42,443 nucleotides of DNA from Planctomycetota bacterium (GCA_947444055.1 CANEYR010000030.1:1-42443), one strand, 5' to 3'. Counted from the stretch's first letter, positions 1 to 8,503 are shown. Notes: generated by a model from the sequence alone, not told the origin. Numbers and translations are program-made.

Positions 1-55
1 ATACCGCCATGAACTTCTTTCGCTCGATCACGGGGTCCGTTTGAGTCCAGGGCAT
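1..55 (-). CDS. IS481-like transposase, N-terminal fragment
   Basis: Reading the minus strand from the ATG at 55-53 gives an 18-residue start, MPWTQTDPVIERKKFMAV, before the window ends. A start of the form MPW-x-TxP-V-x-ER-x-F is typical of IS481-type transposases, whose N-terminal helix-turn-helix precedes a DDE integrase core. Only the N-terminus is visible, so catalytic residues cannot be checked. The gene points away from the interrupted RCC1-like gene on its right. Confidence 0.55.
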   Translation of the reverse strand, partial: MPWTQTDPVIERKKFMAV

Positions 56-95
56 CCGAACAGATGACACTCCGTGCTCCAATCGGTCACGCTCA

Positions 96-140
96 AGTGT
101 CACCCATGTGCCCGGACACGAGTGTCACCCATGTAACCGG
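96..140. repeat. Paired direct repeats of an IS terminus
   Basis: The 14-mer AGTGTCACCCATGT occurs at 96-109 and again at 121-134, 25 bp apart. The copies are followed by GCCCGG and AACCGG respectively. Repeated transposase-binding motifs near the end are common in insertion sequences, and these sit just upstream of the transposase start. Confidence 0.55.
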
Positions 141-1016
141 GTCGGACCCTCTTGGGGCATGGCCAACGTTCCCGTCGCGCCCCCCGGCGTGCACTATGTG
201 GCAGTTGCTGCATCACCACTAAACACACTCCTGCTCCGTTCCGATGGCCAGATCACAGCTATCGGCGCCTCAGGGATCCTCAACGTTCCGCCGCTCCCGG
301 CCAACCTCCGTTACACAGACATCGACTGCGGACGGTTCGTGGCTGGCGCCGTGCGATCGGACGGCCAACTCATCAGATGGGGCAGCATGAGCTCTGGCGG
401 ACTGATCTTTCCGCCTTTGCCTTCACACCTGAATTACGTTGAGGTTGCCTGTTCCGCCAACACGATCCTCGCACGCCGGTCCGACGGTTCCGTGGTGGTG
501 GAAGGGCTGTATGCCACCGGCACCACGCACTTGGCGATCCCGCCGCCCTTGTTGCCAGGCACGTCGTATCTGCGATTGACCTGCGGCGAAACCATGCTCG
601 GAGCCGTCGTCGGACGCGAAAGCAGCTACGTGACGTTTGCTAGCGGCTGCTCCGGCAGCCAGCCCACCGCACGATTGGTTCCACGCGACACCCCACAAAT
701 CGGGCGCACCCTCGAAGTAGGCCTGCTCAACCTGCCAGCGAGCATGGCCGCAATCGTGATGGGCTGGTCCAAGATCACCCCAGGGATCGCGCTCGACTTC
801 CTTGGCATGCCCGGCTGCGTTGCCAACGTGTCATTGGACGGCATCGCCTTCCTCTCGGGCACCGGCGGAACGGCCACCTGGTCGTTGCCGATCCCCTACC
901 AGCCGATGCTGCTCGGCACTCGCTTCTACAACCAAGCCTTCGTCTTCGACCCAGCCGCGGGCAACAGCATGGGCGCTGTCGTCTCCGACGCAACGGAAGC
1001 GATCGTTGGCGGGTGA
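108..1016 (+). CDS. RCC1-like secreted repeat protein, 5' truncated by the IS
   Basis: The frame opens with a GTG at 108 inside the IS repeats, so its first 11-14 codons are not native; an internal ATG lies at 159. From about residue 15 it shows RCC1-type units built on patterns such as LLRSDGQITAIG and AVRSDGQLIRWG, spaced about 45 residues apart, which normally form a beta-propeller. From about residue 177 a different domain starts at a CSGS motif, with LDFLGMPGC near residue 240 and ATWSLPIP near 262. Related C-terminal domains occur in other exported proteins here. No signal peptide remains, so export and function are probably lost. Ligand unknown. Confidence 0.7.
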   Translation: MPGHECHPCNRVGPSWGMANVPVAPPGVHYVAVAASPLNTLLLRSDGQITAIGASGILNVPPLPANLRYTDIDCGRFVAGAVRSDGQLIRWGSMSSGGLIFPPLPSHLNYVEVACSANTILARRSDGSVVVEGLYATGTTHLAIPPPLLPGTSYLRLTCGETMLGAVVGRESSYVTFASGCSGSQPTARLVPRDTPQIGRTLEVGLLNLPASMAAIVMGWSKITPGIALDFLGMPGCVANVSLDGIAFLSGTGGTATWSLPIPYQPMLLGTRFYNQAFVFDPAAGNSMGAVVSDATEAIVGG

Positions 1017-1144
1017 TGCGCCGGTCGGCATGACTTGATCCGCGACCCATTCGCGCGCCGATGACCGAGCCGCTGGACACGGGGGCAGTGAAACGCACCA
1101 CCCTATGTCGGCGATCCACGCCACGAACGATCAGCGAGTCGCAG

Positions 1145-1552
1145 TCAAAGCCCCGGCGACTCCACCTTGGTCAAGTTCCACAGCGTGCGCCAAACCAAGA
1201 GTGACGAGCAGGCGATGAAGCTCCCGAACACGCGCAGAAGGAAGCCGTAGGCGTGATCGCCGGGCAGCAGGGACGCTGCAAACCACAACACGACCCCGAG
1301 GCCCAACGCGGGCCACCGCCCACGGCCGAACAGCCAACCGGTTGGCGGCAGCAGTGGCAGGCCAACGCACCACCAGACGACTGCCGTCGCGATCGGCGCA
1401 TTGAAGCATCGCCAGCAGCCGTAGCCGACGGCCACCGCACCCGCGATCCACAAGGCGCGCCGCAACAACCAGAGGAACCGACGCGCGAGCCGCGCCATCG
1501 CTTCGATCTCAGGTTCACGTGGCGGCGGCGAGAGGTTGGCAGGCGAAGTCAC
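1145..1552 (-). CDS. Small multi-pass membrane protein, unknown function
   Basis: This 135-residue frame starts at GTG 1552; the ATG at 1498 is a reasonable alternative and would give 117 residues. After a basic stretch (ARLARRFLWLLRR) there are about four hydrophobic segments, around residues 33-48, 55-75, 81-97 and 104-123, with Trp and Gly in the cores. No catalytic motif is visible and no family is recognised. It is divergent from the carboxylase gene at 1606, with only about 50 bp between the starts, so promoters must be short or overlap the coding ends. Base composition matches its neighbours. Confidence 0.6.
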   Translation of the reverse strand: MTSPANLSPPPREPEIEAMARLARRFLWLLRRALWIAGAVAVGYGCWRCFNAPIATAVVWWCVGLPLLPPTGWLFGRGRWPALGLGVVLWFAASLLPGDHAYGFLLRVFGSFIACSSLLVWRTLWNLTKVESPGL

Positions 1553-1605
1553 CGCGCCATGCTAGGCGCCACCCGCGGACCGCCGCTATCGTGCGCGCCC
1601 TCGTC

Positions 1606-3141
1606 ATGCCGAAGAACCCACCCTTCCGCCGCGTGCTGATCGCCAATCGCGGCGAAATCGCCGTGCGCATCACCCGCGGCCTGCGCGAACTCGGCATCGA
1701 GTCCGTGGCCGTGCACAGCGACATCGATGCTCGCTGTGCGCACGTGCTGGCCGCCGACCACGCCGTTGCCCTCGGCGGCAACACCAGTGCCGAGAGCTAC
1801 CTCGACATCGGCAAGATCCTGGCGGCGGCGAAGCGAACGGGGGCCGAAGCGATCCATCCTGGTTACGGCTTCCTCAGCGAGAACAGCGGCTTCGCCCGCG
1901 CCGTGCGCGATGCGGGGCTGGTGTTCATCGGCCCCAAGCCCGAAGCGATGGATCGCCTCGGCGGCAAGAAGGCGGCGCGCGAAGAGGCGATCGCGGCTGG
2001 CGTGCCGGTGATTCCGGGCATCGAACAGGACCACGGCGACGCCGGCCTGATCGCGTTCGGCAAGCAGATCGGCATGCCGGTGATGGTGAAGGCGAGTGCG
2101 GGCGGCGGCGGTCGCGGCATGCGCCTGGTCGAACGTGAACAAGACCTCGCCGAAGCGCTCGCCGCCGGTCGCCGCGAGGCGAAGGCGTCGTTCGGTGACG
2201 ATCGCATGATCCTCGAGCGCGCGGTGTTCCCGGCTCGCCACATCGAGATCCAGCTGATCGGCGATCGCCACGGCCACGTCGTCTCGCTGCACGAACGCGA
2301 ATGCTCCGTGCAGCGCCGCCACCAGAAGGTGCTGGAAGAAGCGCCGTCCGCCGTTGTCGACGAAGCACTGCGCCAGCGCATGGGCGACGCCGCGATCTCG
2401 CTCGCCAAACGCGTCGGCTACGACAATGCCGGCACGGCCGAGTTCTTGCTCGACCCCAAGGGCAACTTCTACTTCCTGGAAGTGAACACGCGGCTGCAGG
2501 TCGAGCATCCGGTCACCGAGTTGGTCACTGGCGTCGATCTCGTTCACCTGCAAGTGCACGTCGCCGCTGGCGGTCGACTGCAAGAGCTGTTGGCTGGACG
2601 CGATCTGCGGCCGCGCGGGCATGCGATCGAAGCCCGCATTTGCGCCGAGTCACCGGAGACTGGCTACATCCCGGCGGCAGGTCTGCTGCGGCTCGTGCGC
2701 GAGGCGGCAGGGCCGGGCGTGCGCGTCGACAGCGGCGTCTATTCAGGCTGGACCGTGCCGCCGTTCTACGACTCGATGCTCGCCAAGCTCGTCGTCTGGG
2801 CGCCCGACCGGGAAGCGGCCTGTGCGCGACTCAGCCAAGCGCTGCGCGAGATGGTCTATCTCGGCATCCCAACCAACGTCGATTTCCTGCGGCGCGTCGT
2901 CGATGACCAAGCGTTTCGCACGGCGCAGATCAGCACCGACATGCTGAAGCATCGGCCCGAACTCGCGGCAGGTGACAAGGTGCCGCCCGACGATCACGTG
3001 CTCGCGGCAGCGGTGTTGTGCCAGGCGCTTGCCAAGGGCCAGGGCAGCAACAGCGCGAACGGCACGCCGGCAACCACTGCTGGCTCGACCGCCGTGTGGC
3101 AAGCCTTGGGCGGCTTCCGCCTGTTTGAAGGTGTGCGATGA
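1606..3141 (+). CDS. accC: Acyl-CoA carboxylase, biotin carboxylase subunit
   Basis: This ATP-grasp enzyme carboxylates biotin on its carrier protein using ATP and bicarbonate. The ATG at 1606 starts 8 residues before the family N-terminus VLIANRGEIAVRI; the frame is open further upstream but that part is not family-like. Visible motifs include HPGYGFLSEN, the glycine-rich ATP loop GGGGRGM, HxExQ (ARHIEIQLIG), the EVNTRLQVEHPVTE active-site segment and RICAE. At 511 residues it is about 60 longer than free-standing AccC. The tail ends in WQALGGFRL, the kind of sequence found at the BT-domain junction of methylcrotonyl/propionyl-CoA carboxylase alpha subunits. It overlaps the carrier gene by ATGA. 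No carboxyltransferase gene is in the window. Confidence 0.93.
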   Translation: MPKNPPFRRVLIANRGEIAVRITRGLRELGIESVAVHSDIDARCAHVLAADHAVALGGNTSAESYLDIGKILAAAKRTGAEAIHPGYGFLSENSGFARAVRDAGLVFIGPKPEAMDRLGGKKAAREEAIAAGVPVIPGIEQDHGDAGLIAFGKQIGMPVMVKASAGGGGRGMRLVEREQDLAEALAAGRREAKASFGDDRMILERAVFPARHIEIQLIGDRHGHVVSLHERECSVQRRHQKVLEEAPSAVVDEALRQRMGDAAISLAKRVGYDNAGTAEFLLDPKGNFYFLEVNTRLQVEHPVTELVTGVDLVHLQVHVAAGGRLQELLAGRDLRPRGHAIEARICAESPETGYIPAAGLLRLVREAAGPGVRVDSGVYSGWTVPPFYDSMLAKLVVWAPDREAACARLSQALREMVYLGIPTNVDFLRRVVDDQAFRTAQISTDMLKHRPELAAGDKVPPDDHVLAAAVLCQALAKGQGSNSANGTPATTAGSTAVWQALGGFRLFEGVR

Positions 3142-3662
3142 AGATCACTCGAGAGTTCGTGCGCGACGGCAAGAACGTCGCCGTCACCGCCGAATTGGTG
3201 GAAGGAGATCGCTGGCGCGTGCGCGTTGGCGATGCCGTTCATGAATACCTTTGCAAGGCGTTGCCCGATGGCGGGCTCCGCATGCAGGCTCTCGGCGACA
3301 ACACGGCCCGTGCGTTCGTCGCCTACGGCGCGCCAGCGAACCACTCGTTCATGGTGCGCGTCGATGGCCACACCCACACGTTGGCAGCGCCGGCGGCGCG
3401 CCGCGGTGGCACTGGCGGCAGCGGTGCGGACGGCACCGTGCGCGCACCGATGACGGGCACCGTGCTCGACGTGTTGTGCAAGGCTGGCGACCGCGTCGCC
3501 GCCGACCAGACGCTGGTGATCGTGTCGGCGATGAAGATGGAACACAAACTGACGGCCGGTATCGCCGGCGTCGTGCGCAAGGTCACCGCCAACAAGGGCG
3601 GCACCGTCGATCAGGGCGCCGAACTGGTGGTCGTCGATCCCCTGCAGGAGAGCAAGCCATGA
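3138..3662 (+). CDS. Biotin carboxyl carrier subunit of acyl-CoA carboxylase
   Basis: The last 75 or so residues form a biotinyl domain with the biotinylation motif AMKM; the modified lysine is K133 of 174. A Gly-rich linker (about 90-98) precedes it, and residues 1-85 resemble the beta-rich BT region that joins carboxylase and carrier in MCC/PCC-type alpha subunits. Together with the gene upstream it therefore looks like one alpha subunit split in two. Both junctions (3138-3141 and 3659-3662) are ATGA overlaps, implying coupled translation and equal dosage. Whether the substrate is acetyl-, propionyl- or methylcrotonyl-CoA cannot be told from these two genes. Confidence 0.88.
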   Translation: MKITREFVRDGKNVAVTAELVEGDRWRVRVGDAVHEYLCKALPDGGLRMQALGDNTARAFVAYGAPANHSFMVRVDGHTHTLAAPAARRGGTGGSGADGTVRAPMTGTVLDVLCKAGDRVAADQTLVIVSAMKMEHKLTAGIAGVVRKVTANKGGTVDQGAELVVVDPLQESKP

Positions 3663-4183
3663 ACGATCCGCGGTATCCCATCGGCAACATCAAGTTGACC
3701 GGCTCGCTGACGCCGGCGGCGCGAGCCCAAGCGATCGCCACGGTCGCCGCCATTCCCAATCACCTGTACGACGCCGTGCGCGGGCTCGATCAGGCGCAGC
3801 TCGACACGCCGTACCGCGATGGCGGCTGGTCCTTGCGCAGCGTCGTGCACCACATCGCCGACAGCCACATCAATGCTTACGTGCGGCACAAGCTGACGAT
3901 GACGGAGAAGACGCCGCCGCCCATCAAGGCCTACGACGAGAACGCGTGGGCCGAGCTGGTCGACGCCCAGGGTCCGATCGGCAATTCGCTGCTATTGATC
4001 CAGGCGCTGCACGATCGCTGGTCGACGTGTCTGCGATCGCTGCCAGCCGCGACGTTCGCGCGCACCTGTGTGCACAGTGATCGCGGCGCGATGACACTCG
4101 ACGATTTGCTGGCCCTCTACGCGTGGCACGGCGCGCACCACGTTGCGCACATCACGCAGTTGCGGCGGGCGAAGTCCTGGTGA
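3659..4183 (+). CDS. YfiT/BstA-type DinB-fold metal-dependent enzyme
   Basis: The 174-residue protein matches the Bacillus YfiT pattern over its whole length: YPIGN near the start, GWSLRSVVHHIADSH (residues 57-70), ETP-like EKTPPP, and YAWHGAHHVAHI (154-165). Histidines 65, 160/161 and 164 are placed to form the family's three-His metal site in a four-helix DinB fold. YfiT relatives include bacillithiol transferases and other thiol S-transferases; the thiol used here is unknown. A GGAG ribosome-binding site lies 9 bp before the ATG, and the start overlaps the stop of the carrier gene, so it is cotranslated with the carboxylase genes. Why these are linked is not apparent. Confidence 0.85.
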   Translation: MNDPRYPIGNIKLTGSLTPAARAQAIATVAAIPNHLYDAVRGLDQAQLDTPYRDGGWSLRSVVHHIADSHINAYVRHKLTMTEKTPPPIKAYDENAWAELVDAQGPIGNSLLLIQALHDRWSTCLRSLPAATFARTCVHSDRGAMTLDDLLALYAWHGAHHVAHITQLRRAKSW

Positions 4184-4195
4184 ACGCGGCGCGGC

Positions 4196-4669
4196 TCACT
4201 GCACGAGCCAGCGCGTCCACTCGATGCCGGTGACGTTCGCCAAGAACGCATCGGTCGCACACGGGAACAGCAGCGCGCTGAGCTGTTGTTGCAAGCGCTC
4301 TTCGCAAACGGCAATGCCCGCGAAGGTGTCGAGGTTGGCGTTCACACACGTTTGCCGGGTGGCCTCGCAGGCGTCCAGCCAATTGGCTTGCACGCACATC
4401 GCGGCGAGCGCTTCGTGCGCGTCGTCCGTCGCGTAGGTGCAGCGGAAGGCGATGCACCAAGACCGACCGGCGCCATCGGTCCACGCGTGCTCGATCTCCA
4501 TGCCGTGGGGAACGGTGAGCGCCACCGGCATCGCCGCCGGCGCCATCGCGATCTCGCCCATCGGCATCGGTGCCAACCGAGGCGTGACCTCAGCGACCTC
4601 GACACTCGCGCAGGCGGTGGCCAGGAGAAGCAGCAACGAAGGAACAACACCAAGTCTCGGCGTGCGCAT
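4196..4669 (-). CDS. Cys-rich lipoprotein, unknown function
   Basis: A signal peptide with a lipobox (LLLLLATAC, cysteine about residue 20) indicates lipidation and anchoring in the membrane. The mature part (about 137 residues) is Met- and Pro-rich at first (PMPMGEIAMAPAAMP) and then helical, with six or more cysteines (for example WCIAFRCTYA, AMCVQANWLDACEATRQTCV) that could form disulfides outside the cytoplasm. No known domain is recognised. It converges on the YfiT gene with only 12 bp between the stops. Confidence 0.65.
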   Translation of the reverse strand: MRTPRLGVVPSLLLLLATACASVEVAEVTPRLAPMPMGEIAMAPAAMPVALTVPHGMEIEHAWTDGAGRSWCIAFRCTYATDDAHEALAAMCVQANWLDACEATRQTCVNANLDTFAGIAVCEERLQQQLSALLFPCATDAFLANVTGIEWTRWLVQ

Positions 4670-4850
4670 GCGGCCGTGCTATCGGCTGTCGGAGGCGATC
4701 AACCCAAGCGCTCGCGGCCTCGACGAAGCATCCGGGAACGCGACCAAGCGGATCGAGGCGCACCGGCGGTTCGGCAGCGGTGCGATCGAGGCCGAGTTCG
4801 GCAACGTCGGTGAGCAGACGGGTCCAGAGATGGGTGTACTGGTCAGTCAC
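4590..4850 (-). CDS. Possible short hypothetical protein, perhaps a gene remnant
   Basis: A minus-strand frame from GTG 4850 reads VTDQYTHLWTRLLTDVAELG and continues for about 65 codons with the strong third-position GC and amphipathic character of real genes here. It then runs into low-quality sequence that overlaps the start of the lipoprotein gene by 80 bp. An ATG at 4937 in the same frame is an alternative start. No family is recognised and no good ribosome-binding site is seen. It may be a small gene or the 5' remnant of a larger one. Confidence 0.3.
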   Translation of the reverse strand: MTDQYTHLWTRLLTDVAELGLDRTAAEPPVRLDPLGRVPGCFVEAASAWVDRLRQPIARPHAHAETWCCSFVAASPGHRLRECRGR

Positions 4851-4883
4851 GTCGTAGGAACGTCGAGAGGAGCGATAGGGATA

Positions 4884-4907
4884 GCGCGCGACGCCGCGCG
4901 CGACGCC
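4884..4907. repeat. Perfect 12-bp tandem duplication
   Basis: GCGCGCGACGCC occurs twice without interruption (4884-4895, 4896-4907) just upstream of the secreted repeat-protein gene. It is likely a simple sequence expansion in the non-coding gap. Confidence 0.7.
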
Positions 4908-4980
4908 GCTTGGCACCGGAATGGCGCGCTCTACCATGATGGGCCCACTCCGCTCGCTTTCGCCGCACTGCCCAACCCTC

Positions 4981-7548
4981 ATGCTCTCCACTCGCAGCCG
5001 CAGCTCTTGGCCCGGTCCACTTCGACTTGCGGCACTCGCGATCGCCTTGCTGTCATCGGTGGCCCGCGCCCAGTGCAGCACCGAGTGGCTCGCCAACAAC
5101 ATCGCCGGCACGTCGGGCGGGTTGAACGCAGCGGTGTGGTGGGATCGCGACGGCGCGGGGCCGCTGACGCCGGTGTTGGTCGTCGGCGGCGACTTCGTGG
5201 CCGCTGGCAGCGTCGCCGCCGCGAAGATCGCATTGTTCGACCCCGCCACGAACCAGTGGCAGCCGCTCGGCAGCGGCATGGATGCGCACGTGCTCGCACT
5301 GGCCGTGCTGCCGAACGGCAACCTCGTCGCTGGCGGAGCCTTCACCATCGCTGGCGGCGGCGCGGCGAATCACGTCGCGACATGGGACGGCACCACCTGG
5401 TCGGCACTGGGCGCCGGCGTCGATTCGTACGTGCACGCGCTCGCCTGCACGCCGAATGGCGATATCTTCGCCGGCGGCCTATTCACCAGCGCCGGCGGTT
5501 CGCCCGCCAACTACGTCGCGCGCTGGGACGGCAGCGCATGGTCGGCGCTGGGCAGTGGCGTGACGCCGTTCGGCGTCGGTGCGGCACCGGTGTCCTGCCT
5601 GTTGGCCTTGCCCAACGGCGACGTAATCGCGGGCGGTCGCTTCACCCAGGCCGGCGGCGGCCCGGCGAGTTGCATCGCGCGTTGGGACGGCAGTTCGTGG
5701 TGGCCGCTCGGTACCGGCATCACGCCGTTCTCGCCGTTCGCCCTCTTCCCGCCGGTTGGTGCTTTAGCGCTGCTGCCGAACGGCGACCTCGTCGCTGGCG
5801 GCCAGTTCAACAGTGCGGGTGGCTTGCCGGCCGCCAACGTCGCGCGATGGAACGGTGCCGCGTGGAGCGCTCTCGGCGCCGGCGTCCCCGCGACCATCGT
5901 GCGGGCGGTGACTGCGGATGCGGCTGGCGACGTTTACGCCGGCACCGTCTCCAGCGCTGGACCCCAGCGTTGGAACGGCGCGTCGTGGTCGTCACTCGGG
6001 TTGCTGAGCACGAACGTGAACGCGCTGGCGATCGCTCCGACGGGTGCGCTCGTCGCCGCGGGCAGCTTTGCGCAGCCGGGCAGCAACGTCGCGTCCTGGA
6101 ACGGCGCGATCTGGTCCGCCTTGGGCACCAACTCCCCCAGTGGCGCGCCGAGCGGCCTGCTGGCGGTCGCCGAACGCGCCAACGGCGACGTCATCGCCGG
6201 CGGCTCTGCCGGCACCGTCGCGCTTTGGAACGGCATCGCCTGGAGCTCGATCGGCGGCGTGTTCTGGCCGCCGTCCATGGCATACCCGCAGATCAACGCG
6301 GTCGCCGGTCTGTCGAACGGCGACGTCGTCGCGGGCGGCATCTTCATCAGCGCCAACGGGGCGGCCGGCACCAACGCGATCGCGCGCTGGAACGGCTCGT
6401 GGCAGTCGCTCGGCGGCGGCGCTGGCGGCAACGCGTCGTTGCGCGCCCTGGTGCCGAGCGCCGACGGCGTGATCGCGGTCGGCATCTTCCCGTCGATGGG
6501 TGGCGTGGCGTCGGCCAACATCGCGCGCTGGAACGGCGTGACCTGGTCGGGCTTTGGTGCCGGGATCCCCGGCGGCGTCTACGCGGCGGCGGTGCTGCAG
6601 AACGGCGACGTCATCGCGGGAGGCAACTTCACGACTGCTGGCGGCATCGCCGCCAACAACATCGCGCGGTGGAACGGGACCGCGTGGTCGGCCCTAGGCG
6701 CCGGCGTCGGTGGCGACGTGCACGCGCTGTGCGCGCTGCCCAACGGCGACGTGATCGCCGGCGGCCACTTCGACACTGCCGGCGGTGCTTTGGCGAGCCG
6801 CATCGCACGCTGGAACGGCAGCACCTGGTCGCCGCTCGGCCTCGGCATGGGCACCACCGCCCCGGGTTTCCTCTACTACGACGTGACTGCGCTGGTCACG
6901 CTGCCCGACGGCGATGTGCTCGCCGCGGGCGACTTCGACCTGGCCGACGGCGCGCTGGTCGGCTACGTCGCGCGGTGGAACGGCAGCACGTGGTCGGCGG
7001 TCGACGGCGGGCTCGCGGCCGGCACCGTCGATGGGTTGGTCCTGCGGCGGAACGGTGAAGTGATCGCGGTCGGCAGCTTCGATCTCGCGGGTGGTGCGCC
7101 GTCGCCCGACATCGCGATCCTGCAGAGCACGTGCCCGGCGACGGTGAACGTCTCGGGCAGCGGGTGCACCGGCAGCGGCGGTCCGAATGTGCTAACCGCG
7201 AACACGCTGCCGTGGACCGGTTCGACCTTCCGTGCGACCGCGACCGGCATGCCCGCGTCTGGCTTCGGCGTCGCGGTGTTCGGCTTCGGCGCGCTCAGCG
7301 TGCCGCTCATCTCACTGCTCGCACCAGCGCTCCCAGGCTGCAACCTGCTGGCGACGCCAACCGTGCTGCAAGCCCACGTGCTCGGCGGCAGTGGTGCGCT
7401 GGCGACGGCGCTGGCGGTCCCGGATTCGATGGCCCTGGCCGGCATCACCCTGTTCGAGCAGGTCGTCGCGCTCGCGACCGATGCGGCGGGAACCTTGACC
7501 CAGGCAACGAGCACGAACGCGCTGCAGTTCGTCGTCGGCACGCTGTGA
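4981..7548 (+). CDS. Large secreted beta-propeller-like repeat protein
   Basis: The ATG at 4981 is preferred over in-frame starts at 4921-4939 because it begins a clean signal peptide (about 30 residues, ending SSVARA-Q). The 855-residue product carries about 13 repeats of roughly 45 residues. Each has an LPNGDVIAGG-type strand, an FTxAGG turn and an IARWNGxxWSALGxGV strand, suggesting one or more beta-propellers. Residue 720 onward is a separate C-terminal domain with a GCTGSGG motif, WTGSTFRATATGMPASG and LPGCNLL, related to the end of the RCC1-like protein at the left edge. It is probably exported; the ligand is unknown. No other gene shares its transcript obviously. Confidence 0.85.
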   Translation: MLSTRSRSSWPGPLRLAALAIALLSSVARAQCSTEWLANNIAGTSGGLNAAVWWDRDGAGPLTPVLVVGGDFVAAGSVAAAKIALFDPATNQWQPLGSGMDAHVLALAVLPNGNLVAGGAFTIAGGGAANHVATWDGTTWSALGAGVDSYVHALACTPNGDIFAGGLFTSAGGSPANYVARWDGSAWSALGSGVTPFGVGAAPVSCLLALPNGDVIAGGRFTQAGGGPASCIARWDGSSWWPLGTGITPFSPFALFPPVGALALLPNGDLVAGGQFNSAGGLPAANVARWNGAAWSALGAGVPATIVRAVTADAAGDVYAGTVSSAGPQRWNGASWSSLGLLSTNVNALAIAPTGALVAAGSFAQPGSNVASWNGAIWSALGTNSPSGAPSGLLAVAERANGDVIAGGSAGTVALWNGIAWSSIGGVFWPPSMAYPQINAVAGLSNGDVVAGGIFISANGAAGTNAIARWNGSWQSLGGGAGGNASLRALVPSADGVIAVGIFPSMGGVASANIARWNGVTWSGFGAGIPGGVYAAAVLQNGDVIAGGNFTTAGGIAANNIARWNGTAWSALGAGVGGDVHALCALPNGDVIAGGHFDTAGGALASRIARWNGSTWSPLGLGMGTTAPGFLYYDVTALVTLPDGDVLAAGDFDLADGALVGYVARWNGSTWSAVDGGLAAGTVDGLVLRRNGEVIAVGSFDLAGGAPSPDIAILQSTCPATVNVSGSGCTGSGGPNVLTANTLPWTGSTFRATATGMPASGFGVAVFGFGALSVPLISLLAPALPGCNLLATPTVLQAHVLGGSGALATALAVPDSMALAGITLFEQVVALATDAAGTLTQATSTNALQFVVGTL

Positions 7549-7918
7549 TCGGAGTGGCCGCCGATCGGCTCAGTCCTTAGCCGCCGCTGCTCTGGCTTGC
7601 CCCGCCGTTCCCGGCGGCCGCTTTGTGCCAAGGCGGTGAGAATGTTGGCAGTCGCCGAGGCGGAATCGGCGCATGGGTGGCATCACGCTGCCGACCCTTC
7701 ATGACCAGCCAATGCCACGTCTTGCTGCGAATCGGCCAATGAGCGCGGCGATCGCCGTGTCCGCAATCCGGACGACGCCCGCCAACCGCCGTGGCGTGGG
7801 CCCTGTGCAGCCATCGAGGCAAAGTTCGCCAACCCATTGGACCCCGAGGGCGTTGCCCTGCCGTCCATACTGCGAACACAATCCCCGCGGCCCTGAAGTT
7901 GCGATCGGGGACCGCGTG
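7549..7918. other. Non-coding gap with a weak hairpin
   Basis: No convincing gene lies here. The frame upstream of the sigma factor is open but unlike a protein. A 6-bp GC hairpin (CCGCCG 7602-7607, CGGCGG 7612-7617, loop TTCC) follows the repeat-protein gene and has no T-run, so it is at best a weak terminator. The promoter of the sigma-kinase pair should lie in the right part, but no clear consensus was found. Confidence 0.4.
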
Positions 7919-8503
7919 ATGTCGGACCCCAACCACCTTCTCCAGCAATCGGCGATCGACGGCCAGCCTGCCGTCGGCGACGAGCCCGCGGTGGCGGCGA
8001 TGTACGAGGAAATCCGGCGGCTGGCGCGTGGGTTCATGCGCAGCGAACGCGACGACCACACCCTGCAGCCGACGGCGCTGGCGAACGAGGCGTGGCTGCG
8101 GTTGTTCGGCACCAAGACACCGACATTCGACGTCGACGGTGCGTTCTTGGCGGCGGCGGTGACGACGTTGCGGCGCATCCTGGTGGAGCACGGCCGTCGG
8201 CGGCTGCGCAAGAAGCGCGGCGGCGAGGTCGCCCGCGCCGACGTCGATGCGGACCAACTACCGGCGCCGGTCGCGGATGAGCACATCCTCGCCCTCGACG
8301 AAGCCCTCGATCGCCTCGCCAAGTTCGATCCCGCCAAGAGCAAGCTCGTCGAGCTGCGCTTCTTCGGTGGCCTGTCGGTCGACGAAGCGGCACAGGTGCT
8401 TGGCAGTTCCCCTCGCACCGCCGCCCGCGATTGGCGGCTGGCGCGCGCGTTCCTGCGGGCCGAGCTCGGTGGGGAGGTCGTCGACGATGGCGTGGACGAG
8501 TGA
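7919..8503 (+). CDS. ECF RNA polymerase sigma factor (kinase-linked group)
   Basis: This 194-residue sigma-70 family protein has a region 2 segment (MYEEIRRLARGFM, then HTLQPTALANEAWLRL) and a region 4 helix-turn-helix (ELRFFGGLSVDEAAQVLGSS, then WRLARAFLR). HTLQPTALVNEAYLRL-like sequence is typical of the ECF group found next to Ser/Thr kinase genes in planctomycetes and related bacteria. The start at 7919 has GGGGA eight bases upstream. The frame opens earlier at 7673, but that extension is not protein-like. It overlaps the kinase gene by 17 bp. Known members of such groups are thought to be controlled by phosphorylation rather than by a classical anti-sigma factor, and that is the inference here. 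Confidence 0.9.
   Translation: MSDPNHLLQQSAIDGQPAVGDEPAVAAMYEEIRRLARGFMRSERDDHTLQPTALANEAWLRLFGTKTPTFDVDGAFLAAAVTTLRRILVEHGRRRLRKKRGGEVARADVDADQLPAPVADEHILALDEALDRLAKFDPAKSKLVELRFFGGLSVDEAAQVLGSSPRTAARDWRLARAFLRAELGGEVVDDGVDE

Larger units (their letters stand above)
1..145 (-). mobile_element. 5' end of an IS481-like insertion sequence (cut by window edge)
   Basis: On the minus strand a transposase-like reading frame begins at 55 and runs off the left edge. To its right lie paired terminal-type repeats (96-140), and immediately after them comes an RCC1-like coding sequence that lacks its beginning. This is the layout expected where an element has inserted into a host gene. The exact outer tip is uncertain and is placed between about 134 and 150. 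An inverted pair, TGACACT (65-71) and AGTGTCA (96-102), also lies in this end. Family assignment rests on recognising the transposase N-terminus; the body of the element is outside the window. Confidence 0.55.

Noticed and set aside
4437-7058. Long plus-strand frame (873 codons) across the propeller gene
   Set aside because: Arg-rich low-complexity translation, read in another frame of the repeat gene; no signal peptide or domain.
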